Source of the DNA: Dirofilaria immitis
Taxonomy: Eukaryota; Nematoda; Chromadorea; Rhabditida; Onchocercidae
Direction: 5' to 3'
Assembly (NCBI GenBank): GCA_024305405.1
Contig: JAKNDB010000085.1
Location: forward strand, 1,054,001-1,118,000
DNA: 64,000 bases
The translations under genes were made by a program, and so were the position numbers. Below, piece after piece: positions 36,801-49,882 of the stretch. Position 1 is the stretch's first letter; every line of letters starts with the position of its first letter. A model generated the notes under the pieces. That model made no database searches. It saw only the letters and a program-made list of their open reading frames with translations, and had not been told where the DNA came from.

Positions 36801-37439
36801 TAGATTTTAAGCACTGTAAAGAAAACCAGAATAAATTTCCTAATAATAAGTGCTTTTTAGTTTTCTTTACGTCTTAATATGAAAGCATTACAAATAAGCA
36901 CGAAATCGTTTTGATAATTGAATCAACAAATGAAAATCATCAACTATATATCTTTGATTTTAAATCCTTTGTCTTTTACTGTTTTTTCAAGCAGAAGAAA
37001 TGGAACAGTAAAAAGCCAGTATTTATGAGCCAGTGATTATCAAAACTGGCGCGAGGTTTTGCATGTCTAAAATTGTAAAATTATTTCCAGATAAGATAGA
37101 AATATGAAATACATAAAGAAAAAATATGCCTTTAAAAAAGCAGAAAATTGCTGAATTTTGATTTGCTATCAGTCTTTGTCAGTAAAAAAAAATTTGCCAA
37201 GTTTTTTGGAGAGCAAAACTATTTTGTTTTAGGTAAGCGAATTCTTAACAGTTTCATGCCGCTGCTCAACAAAATTAAAAAGAAAGTGCTGTGATTCCTG
37301 CTTTTTAGATATATTGATGAAATAAAACATTTTTCCGGTTTCAGATATGATATTAAAAGTTGATTTCTAATTTTAATTTGATTAACTACACTTCATTGAG
37401 ATTATACTTGAAATTGTAATATTAAAAATTATTCGCCGA

Positions 37440-37735
37440 TTTAGCCGTTGATCTTTACGACTGAGTGCGTTATTTATCGTTGATCTCCTTCAACAAAGAT
37501 TAGGGTTTCAATCTTTTGTGCCTTTTAATGGTAGCATCTCAAACTTAGACAATTGAACCTTTATTGCGGTAAGTTTGTTAATATATCAACGACAAATCAT
37601 ATACCAGCTGCTTTCTAATGAAAACGATAATGATAAAGTAAGATGAACCTAATTCAAACTATAGTTATCCTAAATTAATCATATCATTTCCAAACTTGTA
37701 CTATTACAAAAATGTGAAAGGTTAAAATATGACAG

Positions 37736-37768
<33 letters not shown>

Positions 37769-38400
37769 CATTAATTTGTAATTGAATAATAATTTTTGTA
37801 TTATAAATTTGAAATAGTTATGGTAGGAATATCAGAATTTGAAATGAAAAATTTAATAAATTTAATTATTTCTTTTTGTTTCGATAAATTATAATAGCAA
37901 TTGTTAGTGAAATAAAAAATACATACTACTGTAATATAATATTAAATTAAATTAATAATAAAAATTTACACTTTTTAAATCTTAAATTTCTTAAAAGAAA
38001 CAATAAATAATTACAATATTGATAACACAAATCCAGTGATATCCATAAGATAATTTCAATTGCGACACCGTAAAACAAAAGAGAATGGGAACCAAGTAAT
38101 GCTCAACAACCAACCGATCTCGTTGAAACACATCTTTCAAAATGGCTTTAGTGCCCAGATTCCACTACTTCCGCATGGATGGAGGGTCCTGGTACATTCT
38201 GCGACTACAGGAAATGGCTGTTTGTTAGCGCGTATAAAATAGAGCTCTTTTTTAGAGCCTATAGATACAATGGGCGAACAATTTTAGCTTACATTTTACA
38301 TTACCCCAGTAAATCCGCACATACAACATTTCCCAGTAATATTAAGTCAACAATAAAGGAATTATTAATTTTCCGGTTCTCCTCGTGATTTTAGCGATAA
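37440..38400. repeat. Diverged dispersed repeat, including relic of the 5.6 kb element core
   Basis: Bases 37440-37590 match 29015-29140. Bases 38190-38330 match the core of the inverted-arm element (TTCTGCGACTACAGGAAAT, GTTAGCGYGTATA, AGAGCTCTTTTTTAGAGCC, TTTTAGCTTACATTTTACA). The GC-rich open stretches at 38060-38242 belong to this repeat rather than to a host gene. Confidence 0.55.
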
Positions 38401-39348
38401 TTTGGAAATAATTTCAGCGACAATTTTAATTTTTATCCAATTAAAAGTCTTTGATGTATAATTTCCAAACTTTTTCGTTAAAAAATAAAAAAATTCTTAC
38501 CATTTAAAAAAGCATCATATGATATACAGCAGGAATATCATTGAAACTTTATTATTTTCAATATGAAAGTTTTCAAAAGTTTGTGTGGCACATGAAAAAC
38601 TTCTTTTAAAAACTTAAATTGATTTTCGAATTAATTTAACCGCTCTGTTCGTACCTTATCTTTTGAAAACCTTGAAAGGTAATAATAGCAAGTTTTTCGT
38701 GGAAACGAAAATAAAAAAAAGCATTACGCAAATATTCCATATTTTAGAAACAAAAAAGGTAAATAATTTTCACTATTTGAAGCTATTCCTGAAATTATGA
38801 GATAATTTTTTACAGCCAGAAAGATCGGAAACAAGGCGTCTTTTCAATTTTAAAAGTATGCATTAAAATTCATATGAAAAAATACCTAATAATTTTAAAA
38901 TTCACACGAAAAAATATCTACTCCAAAGCATCAGAAATCAAAATCACGTGTTGGTATTATTTATTTTTCACATATCAATACAACTATCAAAAATTGCTCC
39001 ATTAATTTCATTGCTTAAAATTCTCTAAATAAAATTCGAAATTTCTCTCCCATCATATCCATTCTCTTATTCATTCCAGAAAAACTATTTTGGTATTGTT
39101 TCAATAAAAAAGTTAAATAAAAATTATTATTTTTAATCACAAATATGATTTATAATCGCTTAATATCTGAGAAATAGGCAAATGATTGTTTCAATTTCAT
39201 TCAAGGGAAAAGTTAATTTTTATTACATTCAAGGTTTCAGTATTATAATTTTTGATGATTACGCAATTGCGCACGTTCAAATGTTTCTTTCCGGAAAATA
39301 TAATTTGCAAATAATTTCTATGAACTAGTCAAATAGATTTGCGTATGG

Positions 39349-39778
39349 TGTCACGAACGCTGATTCGCGAAACTCCAACATACAATTACATAATTAAATA
39401 AATTTCTTATTGTAAACAAATAAGCAAATAGATTACTCACTGTAAATTAATGCTCATGAAACTATGAATCATCCCAGTCATATCCACATTCTTTAAAATT
39501 GTTTTTCACACGTTTTTGTTGTTATCTAACCAATCTACATCCTTTTGTTTAAACGCTTATTTTCCCACGCTAATCTCCCCTTTTAATCCTACTGTAATGT
39601 TTCCTCCATATCCGGTATGTTTCCGGTGCTAAAATTAACCACTCCCACTTCTGGGAAGATATAAACCACAGTGATCATCATCAAGATTATTGTTATCACG
39701 ATACAATCAGTAATAAACGTTTCGGCTTCACGGTGTGCTCTCAATGCAGCTCCACTACACCCTACTCAATACCCAACA
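39349..39778 (+). mobile_element. Probable LTR of an LTR retrotransposon with start of internal region
   Basis: The 430-base segment begins TGTCACGAACGC and ends TACCCAACA, the TG...CA pattern of LTRs. It contains a TATA-like GATATAAACC (39655) and AATAAACG (39710) where promoter and polyadenylation signals are expected. It is followed at once by CTGGTGACATTTGGTCCCC, placed like a tRNA primer-binding site and resembling the CTGGTGACCCC junction of many elements. Composition is much GC-richer than its surroundings. No gag or pol and no second LTR lie in the window, so it is a remnant. The element class cannot be set from this alone. Confidence 0.5.
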
Positions 39779-42700
39779 CTGGTGACATTTGGTCCCCTCG
39801 ACGTCAGCTCACACCCAATAAAGACGCGATATATGGTAGAAAAATAAAAATTTTTCGTACCATATATAATTATTCAGTTTTAATTTATCATAAACAAAGT
39901 CTGTTTGGCAAGTTTCTATTTATAATGAAGTAATTTGACCGATATATAAAACACTTCAACTAATAAGGCTAAAATAAGTAGTGATAACCAGAACTTCTAC
40001 TCCAATTCAGCAAATTATCAGAAGTTTCAAACATATGTGTTAGCAGAACCGACCTTCTGAGATAGATTCGTATTACTTTCTAAGAAATATTCGTTTTATT
40101 TCCTATTTGACTGCGAAGGGATAAATAATCAGTAATTCTTCGTCTTACAGTATCGTTTACAAATTAATCAAAATACGCAACGAACAAAAATGCATATATC
40201 ATTCCATAATTTTCCCATAATTTACTAAATTCCCAAGATTCGAATCCATTTTTTGCTTCGCCATTATTTCATTATCTCGAAACTTACTTGAAAATAATAA
40301 GAAAATTTGAATTTTATATAGAAATTACTTATTATATAAGACAACGAACCCACATCATGCTTATAGATTAGTTGATTTGACAATCCACATCCAACAAATC
40401 CAAAAATGTTGACGTCAAGCTAATGTTCATAAAAAATAATTAAGAAAAAAAATAAAAAATAAACTTATTTCAATCATTCTTTCTAAAATATTTTGAAATT
40501 TAGCAGCGACTAAAACCTCGAAGAGCTAAAAAGTGATTTTTGAAACAATTACGTTTTCGACTCTATATTATTAAATGCTTTATATTATCAAATTATTTTT
40601 CATTTCAGAATTACTGAAATCAGTTGTTCGTGATATCAATCAGATATTCTCGGATTTCTTTACTTTCTAATTTTTAACTTTCTGTAGAGCTGCGATTTAC
40701 TTCCGACGTTTGAAACAGGATCCTAAGACATAGATTCTCGTCATTTTTGACAACAAAGAATCTTGTAAAACATAATGTATATTTTAGAACTTTCAGCTTT
40801 AAATGTACAAGTTTCAGAAATGCAAAAGTCGATCACCCTGGAATTACTTACTTAATCATCAAATTAACTGTTTAATCACTTAGTTTCATCAACAGACATA
40901 TCAAATTGTAGATTTTAAGATGTTTGATACATTAAATTAGATTTACAGTTTCTTTTTTCTCTTCCTTCCTCTTTTTCTTTTTCTCGTTTCCACATTTCCC
41001 AATTTTTTCCTTCCTGTCATTTCATCTCATAAAAGCTTATGCAATATATTCTATTTTCATTTAATTATGTCGCAAATAAATTTGAATCCTCGCAAATTCG
41101 TATTTCCGATGCAGAATTTTCGAATAATTGCATGATTTTAGATTCTACAACCTCTAACTATAGGAGTGATAAGCTTACGCAAGATTCTCAAAGCGATGAG
41201 AAGATGCATAACATAATTATAGCATTTCATTCTTTTGAAACATCTAGAATCTTATGAATTATAATTTGATTGGAAACAGTTTCTTTTCTGTTTACCAGAA
41301 GAAATTAAAAGGATTTCTGAGTTTCGAAAAAAAGGATACGTTTTCATAATGATAAGTAAAAAGGGTAAAAAGAAGGACGGTGAAAAAAATTAAAAAATTT
41401 TCTTGTCACTTATAATTGTGTACATATCATTTTCAGGATTATCGATAGTATGTTCATACAGATAAATACCGATAATTTAAGTTAAATAATGATGGCAAGT
41501 AAGCGTCTATCATGTAACGAATTATTCTGATGTTGCGTAATCGCACTATTAGAAAAATTTTTAACATGCTTTCTCATTTAATTTCTCCGGCAAATTTGTG
41601 CAAAATTCTTGGACATAAAAAACGAAGTGACAAATAAAAACAGACTACGGATTATTGTTGAGAATGAAAAAAAATTGAAATATCATAAGGATTGTCCGCT
41701 TATTCAGTATATGCTTTAAATTTATATAATGCCATTATAAAGCTACAACTGTTACAAAATCAAATAATCTCTGATCTTCATCCATTAACAGATATCAATA
41801 TCTTATTTTCTGATTATTAAAAAAAAGAGAACTTTTGATTGTTCTACAATCTTTTCGGTTTTACCAATTTCAAATTACTTTCCTAAAATTTAAATTTGCA
41901 TAATTTCTACAATATAAATCACAATGCACAGATGAATTTCATGGCCAATATATATACCAAATATGTTATTAGTATCTTTACCAAGAAACTCTACTTCATT
42001 ATATATATTAATAATATTAAAAAACAAATACTGTTTTGAACAAGTGCCGTCTGAATATCTTATAGCATTCATTTGAGCTGAAAGTGATATTACAGAGGAT
42101 CGGAATGAACGTTCTTTTAGCGAAACATTTAGCCAATCTATCTCAATACACATTTTTTACTTTCGTGGCCAACAAATCTAAATGTTCATTGTTTCAGACT
42201 TTTAATTCTCTGTTATATACATTGTTAATTAAGAAACCGATACGGATTGATTTTATTAAAAAATAGCTAGCTTTAGATATTACAATTTTCTGCTTAATTT
42301 ATGCAACAAGTTCTTTCCTTAATTTACTAATTTTATTCAAAAATTTTGTAAAAATAAATTTTTGCTTAATTAACTTTATTCAAAATTTTAGAATCGAATA
42401 AATGAGATCTATGCATTCTACCAATAAACTGCATAACAGATGTTTATTCTCACTGTAAATTCTTTAGCAATTTGTCAAACTCTTTTTAATCAAGTATAAG
42501 AAATAAGGATACATTTATTGGATATAGAGGAACAAGATAAATTAAGCAACTATCATTTGTTGAAATATATCAGCATGTAGCAAATTGCATTTTCGTTCGA
42601 CTCATTTCGTTTTCGATATTTAACTGTATGCTTAATTTACGTTTCGAATCCAAAAATAGAACGAAATAATCCATCCTATTATTTAAGAGTTTATCGTTTT

Positions 42701-42832
42701 TAATAAATTTCATTGAGAACATTCAAGAAACTTCAAAATCTCGAAAATAAGTTTCAACCACAAATAAATAGTAGTAATTATGGCAGCTGGTTAACTTTAA
42801 TTCAATATTTTTCTTATATAATTGATTAACAG

Positions 42833-43034
42833 GATTGGCAATATTAATGAATAATGCAATCTCAAACATCAAACACATCGTTTCAGGTGAGTTAATTAGT
42901 CACAAGGCCCAAAACGCAATTTCTTTGCCATAGATCATAAATTTCGAGAATACATTAATTTTATTAACATCACTTAATCTCCATCAGCTGTTGATACAGT
43001 TGTGAGTGAAAGAATTCGCGTTCGCGAAAGATAA
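42833..43034 (+). CDS. 3' end of an unrecognised plus-strand gene (two exons)
   Basis: An exon at 42833-42886, bounded by ATTAACAG and a consensus GTGAGT donor, reads LAILMNNAISNIKHIVS. It enters in phase 1 and leaves in phase 1. The next exon, 42988-43034, behind TCCATCAG, completes the codon and reads AVDTVVSERIRVRER and stop (43032-43034). Phases agree. Upstream exons were not found. The product's tail is basic and the preceding text could be amphipathic. Its stop lies 57 bases from the stop of the convergent minus-strand gene. Confidence 0.55.
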
Positions 43035-43090
43035 TTTGAAAAATGAGTAAAAACTTATACTAAAAATTACTTAATTGCATCGCTGCTCAT

Positions 43091-43937
43091 TCAGGATTTC
43101 TTTCCGTCGCCATCTTTAGGATTAATTCCGGAAACAATCTGCTTCATCTTTTCGGCTAAATCGGCTAATGCTGATTCCAATCGGTATGTGCTTGGAATTG
43201 ATCGAGAAAGTGTACTCTAAAATCTTGCGCTCTTTAATTTAATTTCAAATTATAATGTGCTTATCAAGAACCAAAGCTCGAATATCATAGAATCCTAAAG
43301 TGCAAAAGATTAAAAAATATGATAGATAATAGAGCAGCAAAAATGACAGTTTTCAGAATAGAACATATTGTCGAATAGCGCAATGAGAAAAGTTATTTTA
43401 AAAAATGGTAAAAGTAGAAAAAGAGCATGTGCTTTAAAGAAATTGTGATAGATTGGTAAGATTGGAGAAATAGAATGTTGATAATATAAGAATATTATCT
43501 CAAAAAAAAGGTTGAGTAAAGAGATGATAATAGCGGTAGAAGGAAAATATAGATTTCGAGGATGTTGCGATATAATGATAAGAATAGAGAAACTGAATAC
43601 TGATGTCATATAAATAATATCATTTAAATAGCATGATAAGAATACAAAGAAAGCAAGTATTTTGAAAAGACTGTGATAGATAGATATATAAGATAAGCGA
43701 AGCAGAATAATATGCCATATGAATCGATATTTCAGTGGCGAATTAAAAAAATCAGTTTTTCAGTTGTGATTATTAGTAATAGATTCATATTTTAATTGAA
43801 ATACCAGATTTGATAAATCATACCTTTTGCATTTAGATTTCATCACGTATGCCTAGATATCCAAATGATCTGCAGATCTGTTTACTTATCAATAAATCTC
43901 TTTCTTGATCTTCTTGTTTGCTTAATTTTAATCGCAT
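43091..43937 (-). CDS. Small unrecognised gene, three exons, about 79 residues
   Basis: Exon 1 (43847-43937) starts at ATG and reads MRLKLSKQEDQERDLLISKQ then ICRSFGYLGI. Exon 2 (43272-43294) gives FYDIRAL. Exon 3 (43091-43216), behind ATTTTAG, reads STLSRSIPSTYRLESALADL then AEKMKQIVSGINPKDGDGKKS and stop. All phases fit (1, then 0). The exon 2 donor (GTTCTT) and the exon 1 donor (GTGATG) are weak, so exon 2 is the least certain part. The product is small, soluble-looking and charged, with a probable helix in the middle of exon 3. No family is recognised. More 5' exons are possible. Confidence 0.55.
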
Positions 43938-44604
43938 ATGAAATATGCATTAAAAATTTATTTAATGATAGAAATATTTATCAACTCTTAATAAATAATT
44001 TATAAGAGTATTGTATTCTTTAATCGAGAAACTCTACGTATTATAGCTTTCGAGAGAGCTATATGGTGATTGACTGAATCATTTGAAGAAAAATTAATGT
44101 CTATTGCTTGTTGAATTCATCCTTTCTTTTTTTTTCTGCCTTCTTTATCAGCAAAATATCATGCTTTCATATTGGTATATTAAGTCTTAATTTACCTTTT
44201 TCAATGAATTTCTGAAATGTTAATTAATAAGACTTATTTTTTGATTTCAATAAAATATAATCAAAAGGCTATTTCAATTCGCTATTTTCTTATTTTCTAC
44301 TTGCAATCAAATTTCTTGCAAATGATGTATGATTCAAAAGAAAATTTTTTTCGCAAGTATAATAAAATATTGTAGGGAAAATTAGAAAGAGAAAAAGCAT
44401 AAAATGGAAAATTTTTTAAACGATCAATAATGAGGCACCGATTGCTTTTGTTAGTGCATCAAGCGAAAAGTGTTTTTTTTTTCGTATATTATAAAAATAG
44501 GTAAAAAATGGAAATTGCTTCATTTTTAGGGAGGAAGAATAAGAAAATAGAAAAACAAATTTTTCCTAAAATTCTCTCTATCAACATTATCAATTAAGTA
44601 TAGT

Positions 44605-47600
44605 ATGCAGAGGTATGTATATTTTTTCAATTTAATCAAACTGAAAGTTTCAAATGCTAATTTTAGGTTGAAGTTTAATTCTTAAATCTTTGATTATACG
44701 CAAAAATCTTCTCTTATTTCTTTTATGTTGAATTATTTCAGTAACATTTTCTGAATGACTATCAATGTTTATTATTTTCCAAATTGAAATTAGAGTGAAA
44801 AAATTTCATACGATTTATGAAATTTTAGAAAAAATTTTAGAAGATTTCAAAGAGGAATCTCAGTCCCTCTTCTTCATAAAGCAAATATTGTCGGTACAGC
44901 ACGGATCGTATTCGATGAAAAAACAATGAAATTCCAGGTGGAAAATTTTTCATTTCTATACTCTGTATTAAGTTTTCATAATTCTTATAAAATTTTCTTT
45001 TCTGAAATTTTATTGGCTTCATTTCTTTTCAAATACATTAACATAGAAATAAATACGAAAATATTTTTTGATTAAAAATTTATTTCTTTAAATAAATTGA
45101 TGTTATTTTTGCAAAAAGAGTTTATATTAGAAATGTCTTAATAATGCATTCTCAATTTGATAATAGTTATTATACATCATTCTTCTATGTATTTCTCGAG
45201 TAATTTCTCTATTTGTGGATTTCTGATCTGAATTAAATAAATGAAATAACCCAATCAGCAATAAAATAGTTTACTTTTTGTTTGATTGGTTTTTTGGAAA
45301 AAGAATTTTTTATAATTTTTGAAAGTGTTAAAAACTATGAATGCGAATATCATTAAGAAAGCGAAGAACTTTTAAATTACCATTTTATTCATAAATATAT
45401 AATATTTTCCTACCACTGCTGTTTTTGTATAATATAAAAAAGGTATGGAAATAAATTACGGAGTATGTGTAATTATTCAGTTAAATCATAGATGTATATA
45501 TCTCAAGAAATAAAATTAAAAAAAGAATGATGAAAAGATTAATTATTAAAATTTATTACGAATGCTTACTTAATGAGATTAGTAGTTAAAATTTAAATTT
45601 ATTAAAGTATATATTGGAAAAAATGGCGTTAGTTTCAATTTTTAAAAAATAAATAAAATTCATTTTAATAATTTTTACATTTCTATTAAAAATTTATTTA
45701 GAAATTGATTTTATCACATTACTGATGATTGAAAATAATTAGTTTTTTTCTTATTTTCCTGTTTATTAAGAAGGTTTCCATTTCCGCTTTTTATTAGAGT
45801 ACGAAAAGAGCAAAAATCAAGGAGTATGAATAAATGTCTAATAATCGCTTATTACGATTTCATATCCTCCTCTCTCTGCGATTGCCCATCTCCTTTCACT
45901 CCACTAAAATGTCTCTTGTCATCGAATCATTCTCGAAATTGTTGCTATTGTCATATTATGGCTAACTGTTAGAATCTTAGTTCCAACTCTGGCTTCATAT
46001 TCTTACTCTTTAAATTCTTGTGGCTCCTTTTCGTTAAATTCTTGTGGCTCCTTTTCGTTACCTGATTCTTAAAATGTCGCCTCATGATTGATTTTTTCCT
46101 ATTTTGTTGACCTATGAATCAAAATGTTATGACTTAAACATGTTTATCCTTTTGACTTCTTAACTAATCCATTTGAAATTAGAACACGCTAATGTGCAAA
46201 TTGTATATCATTCTTTTGTTTATAATACTTGTCGTAGTGCTTGCTATTTGCCTTTTGATACGTCCCTATATACAACTAATTGCATTTCTCAAATTTTCTT
46301 GACAAGCATTTATATATTCATAACATTTATAAAGCTAAGTATTAATGTATAATTTATCTTTAGTACATTATCATTAGATTGCCATTAATTTCTAGCTTTT
46401 TTAGAGTTTTAAAATGAATATCAAGAAATATAAAATCATTTTAGGGTGTATTAATCGCTGAAAATGACAGTTGCTTTTCATTTCATGGTTATGCTGCTTC
46501 AGATGGAAAACAACGATCAAATATTATGTTGACGAATTTTGATGTATTAGATGGTGAAACTGGGCATAATTTTAAAGTTCATTTCTTTACTCTCTCTCTC
46601 TCTCACACACATCTCTCTTTTTTAGACTAAAAGTTGACATTTATTATTTGTTGAATATTTTTAAAAATAGGATAATTTAATCTATTATTGTTAGTTACAT
46701 CTTATAATATGATTTTTAATAGGATTCATATTTGTAAGTGTACACTTCATATAGAAACGTCATATTACTGTTTATAATAAATTGCAAGGAGGAATTTTAT
46801 TCATTTTCAGGTTAATAATGTAAATATGAAATTAGATATTGATCCGAAAACAATGCATCGTTACATGATCTTAGAGCATGAATCATTCAAATTTGTCACT
46901 AAAAATGGCTTCGTGGAAACAGGTAGTGATATAAATACTTATTTTTTTTTTTGCCTTTTTAAAATATTATATTATATTCTTTTTTCATGAAATTAATTTT
47001 ATCATTTTACTGATGCTCAAAAAAATGAAAAATAACGAATAATATTGATGCATAAAAAGAATGAATTTATTATGAAAAGTTATGATTAGCTACAAATAAT
47101 GAAGTGTTGACTCAAATTAAGATTTTCGTTGGTAATGTATTTTGCTTGGGTATTTCATGAAATCTTTTAATATGCTGATAAAATTTCATCGAATAGAATC
47201 GCTTAATATAATTATAATTGATATAAAATCGGAAATGATGCGCGGCATAGATGGATCGGACAGAATGATTATGCTGTTATTGCTTAATCTAATCAGTGGT
47301 TTATCAATTTTCTAATCTGAGATAATAAATCATTGAATTGGGGGAGAAAGAGAGTGGGAAAAGATTTTATAATACTAATTCATTTGATAATCTTTTAATT
47401 AATATAAGTTTTATGCTTTTCAGAGCAGACATCGAAATTTCTGAACATATAAATCCAGAAATGACCGGTTATGGTTGCGATGTTTTTGTTGGTGATATGA
47501 CAATTAATATAGTAAACAGACACAATTTTGTACCATTGAAGCGACGTTTAGGTATAAGCTTAGAAGATAATGAGATTATAGAATCGTCGAATGATTTTCT

Positions 47601-47607
47601 TGCTTAA
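44605..47607 (+). CDS. Unrecognised five-exon gene, about 176 residues
   Basis: Exons 44605-44612, 44841-44937, 46445-46576, 46811-46922 and 47426-47607 join in phase. The first holds only ATG CAG AG before a consensus GTATGT donor and sits just behind an AGTATAG acceptor. The protein starts MQRRFQRGISVPLLHKANIV, passes through RIVFDEKTMKFQ, FSFHGYAASDGKQRSNIMLT, NFDVLDGETG, LDIDPKTMHRYMILEHESF, and GYGCDVFVGDMTINIVNRHN, and ends SSNDFLA with stop at 47605-47607. It has no membrane segment. The last acceptor is a tandem AG site (CAGAGCAG): using 47426 or 47429 both keep the frame and differ by one Ala. The composition (mixed beta-like hydrophobic and charged text) suggests a compact folded domain. 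I cannot assign a function. Confidence 0.75.
46009..46062. repeat. 24-bp tandem duplication in an intron
   Basis: TAAATTCTTGTGGCTCCTTT plus TCGT occurs twice in a row within the large intron of the 44.6-47.6 kb gene. Confidence 0.85.
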
Positions 47608-49882
47608 ATATTGTATAGCATGCGAAAACAGACACAAAAAAAAATTATATGTCAATAATTAATTATATGTCGATGACTGTATTTATTATATCTATGGAAT
47701 ATTCAATTTAATATATTTCTTTGATTATTTCGTTTTATAAATTCATAATTTTTATTCGTATTCTTTTTCATTTAAACATTTGCTATCTTTATTTGCTTGA
47801 TATAATGTATTTTTAATCGTTAAAAATATATACACATTACATTATGCAGAAACAGCATTCATTCGATTTTATCAATTGCAATTTTAACTACTATATTTTA
47901 TTTAGTTTTCGTAAATATTAAAAAGTGAAAACTTCATTTTAAATAAAATTTGCCAACTATCATATTCCAAAATTATAAACTCGTATTCATTATTATTTGT
48001 AAATTTTTTTAGTAACTATTCCTTATTACAATAGTAATATCGTTCTCAAAAATTTTATAAATCTCAATTTAAAAATTGGCAATTTTCGAATATTTGCACT
48101 ATCTATTTTTTTTATCTTTATCACATCTTAAATTTGTGATCTCTAAAATTCTACTAATAATTATTTACTTTTTTAACTTCTTTAGTTTTCTGACTTCTTT
48201 ATAGATAACAAAAATGAAATGATTATTCATAATTTTGTTATTATTCAAAGTTTAAATAATAAACTTGCATCTGAAATGAATAAATAATCATTAATGCATT
48301 CTTTCTCAACTACATATTTTGTAATCGTAGATTTATCATATTTTATTTTCTTCATTTCAGATATAAAATATTATCATTAATAATTGTCCTTTCACACTTT
48401 TAAATTCATATGAACACAAGTTGATGTTTCTGAATGATATTTTAAATTGATTGAGATGAACATCTTACCTTCTTTTACTTTTTATGACACTTAACATCTT
48501 AGCAAATAGGTATATATCTAACTTCTTGAATGGAGCATTAATTGATAAATTGTTTGACAACAAAAATTTCTAAAACCAAAAGAGCAAATCAAATTATGCA
48601 GAATTTTTTTTATCCAAATGTATTTCAAAAATTTTTTTGCTTACACCCAATTTGAATTTTATTATAAAACATAAAATAAAATTTCAATCGCATAAAATCA
48701 TTTTGTTTTAAAATATTATTATTTAAAGAAAGCTACAAATAATACATAAAAACAAATATTATAATATAAATTGCAAATTAATGCTTTCAATTAAATAATT
48801 TAAAAAATTAAACAAAATGAAGAAATTAAAATAAATAAAAAATTGCTCGAAAATTCTCGTTTTTTTTTTTTTTTTCTGATTATTACAAAATGCATAATGT
48901 CTTAATAGTTGTAAAATAAATATACGTTAAAAGTATGCATTCATAGATGAATGAATCATTGGAAAAAGGAAAATTAATTTTCGAATTTTAAAGCGTCAAA
49001 ATTCATTCTAATCAATTTTTATTTGATTTTTAATCTATTATTTAATAAAGCCATTTTGATGATTAACAATGTTAATAGCAAATTAAAAACGAAAGAAAAA
49101 AACCTTAATTATGAACTTATAGGACTGAAATGACATTATGCATCATAAAATTACACATTGAAATAAAACTTTTTAGATGCTAATGAAGTATCACAACCAA
49201 GTGTTTTTTTTTTAAATCAAAATAAAAATTTAATCAATTGTTATTAAAATTTATCATAAATTATCGTAAAAATTTTCCATTCAAATAGTCATACATTTAG
49301 CGCAAATGGAACTTTTTTTTTTTTTGATAAATAACAGATGAGATTTATTTATTAATTCATTTTTCATCAACAGGAAATTAATTTTTTATCAGCATATTAA
49401 TAAAAATTAATTATGTCTTTTTCGTATCATTTTTCGCCTCATAAATTATTTTTGTCTAATTTATCAAAAAAAAAAAAGTTCCATTTTTCCTGCCAAAAGA
49501 AAATGAAATTTTTAAAATTTTATAATAAAAAATTAGCACAAAAAATCATAACCAAATTATCAAATAATTTTCTTTCAAAAAATTTAAAAAGAAAAACACA
49601 AACCATATCACTTTTGCATTTTTTTTTAAACACAAAGTTTTTTAAAAAAAAAATGAAAAGTGAAGGAAAAAATATCATACGCATATATTTTACATACAAT
49701 ATTTGTATTAAATAATTATATAAATTAAGAAAAGTTTTGAAATGAAAATTTCGTAAATATAACATTTTTACAAATGGATACTTTCAAAGATATTATTTCT
49801 TGCATATATAAAAATTTTTCAAATTTATTTCAAACATAGTGTTAATGAAAAAAAAAAAAAAACGAAATATTTGATGTATTTG
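47608..49882. other. Convergent 3' spacer, no supported gene
   Basis: Between the 44.6-47.6 kb gene (plus) and the gamma-glutamyltransferase stop (minus). It is extremely AT-rich with homopolymer runs. The 100-codon frame at 49413-49715 is almost only Lys, Phe, Asn, Ile and Leu and overlaps an equally open antisense frame, as expected by chance in such DNA. Confidence 0.6.

Larger units (their letters stand above)
32318..42832. other. Gene-poor interval with isolated exon-like pieces
   Basis: No complete gene can be built. Pieces worth recording: 32823-32936 is open on both strands (plus: MTSYGSHISCLP onward, with a hydrophobic end; minus: AKTNYEHHECLNAIDSRN); 36077-36118 (plus) reads MPEDSVLDDANLWS and stops at a GTAATG donor; 36329-36363 (plus) lies between TTTTCCAG and GTTATG and reads LTSSSMIRMTQ. 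The last ends in phase 1, which would fit the exon at 42833, but linking them needs a 6 kb intron. Subregions with repeats, an LTR and a broken gene are listed separately. Confidence 0.45.

Noticed and set aside
40680..40915. Exon-like pieces near 40700 and 40820
   Set aside because: Acceptors are present but no donors or in-phase partners; several frames are open at once.
41890..42266. Open frames on both strands around 42.0 kb
   Set aside because: A TTACAG acceptor at about 42098 precedes open text, but no matching donor or phase-compatible partner was found, and the two strands are equally open.
44837..45022. 61-codon minus-strand frame starting with ATG
   Set aside because: It is the antisense shadow of the plus-strand exon 44841-44937, whose splice sites and phase fit the five-exon gene.
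49413..49765. 100-codon plus-strand and 81-codon minus-strand open frames
   Set aside because: Overlapping antisense frames made of Lys, Phe, Asn, Ile and Leu codons in extreme AT-rich DNA; no ATG context, splice sites or protein-like pattern.
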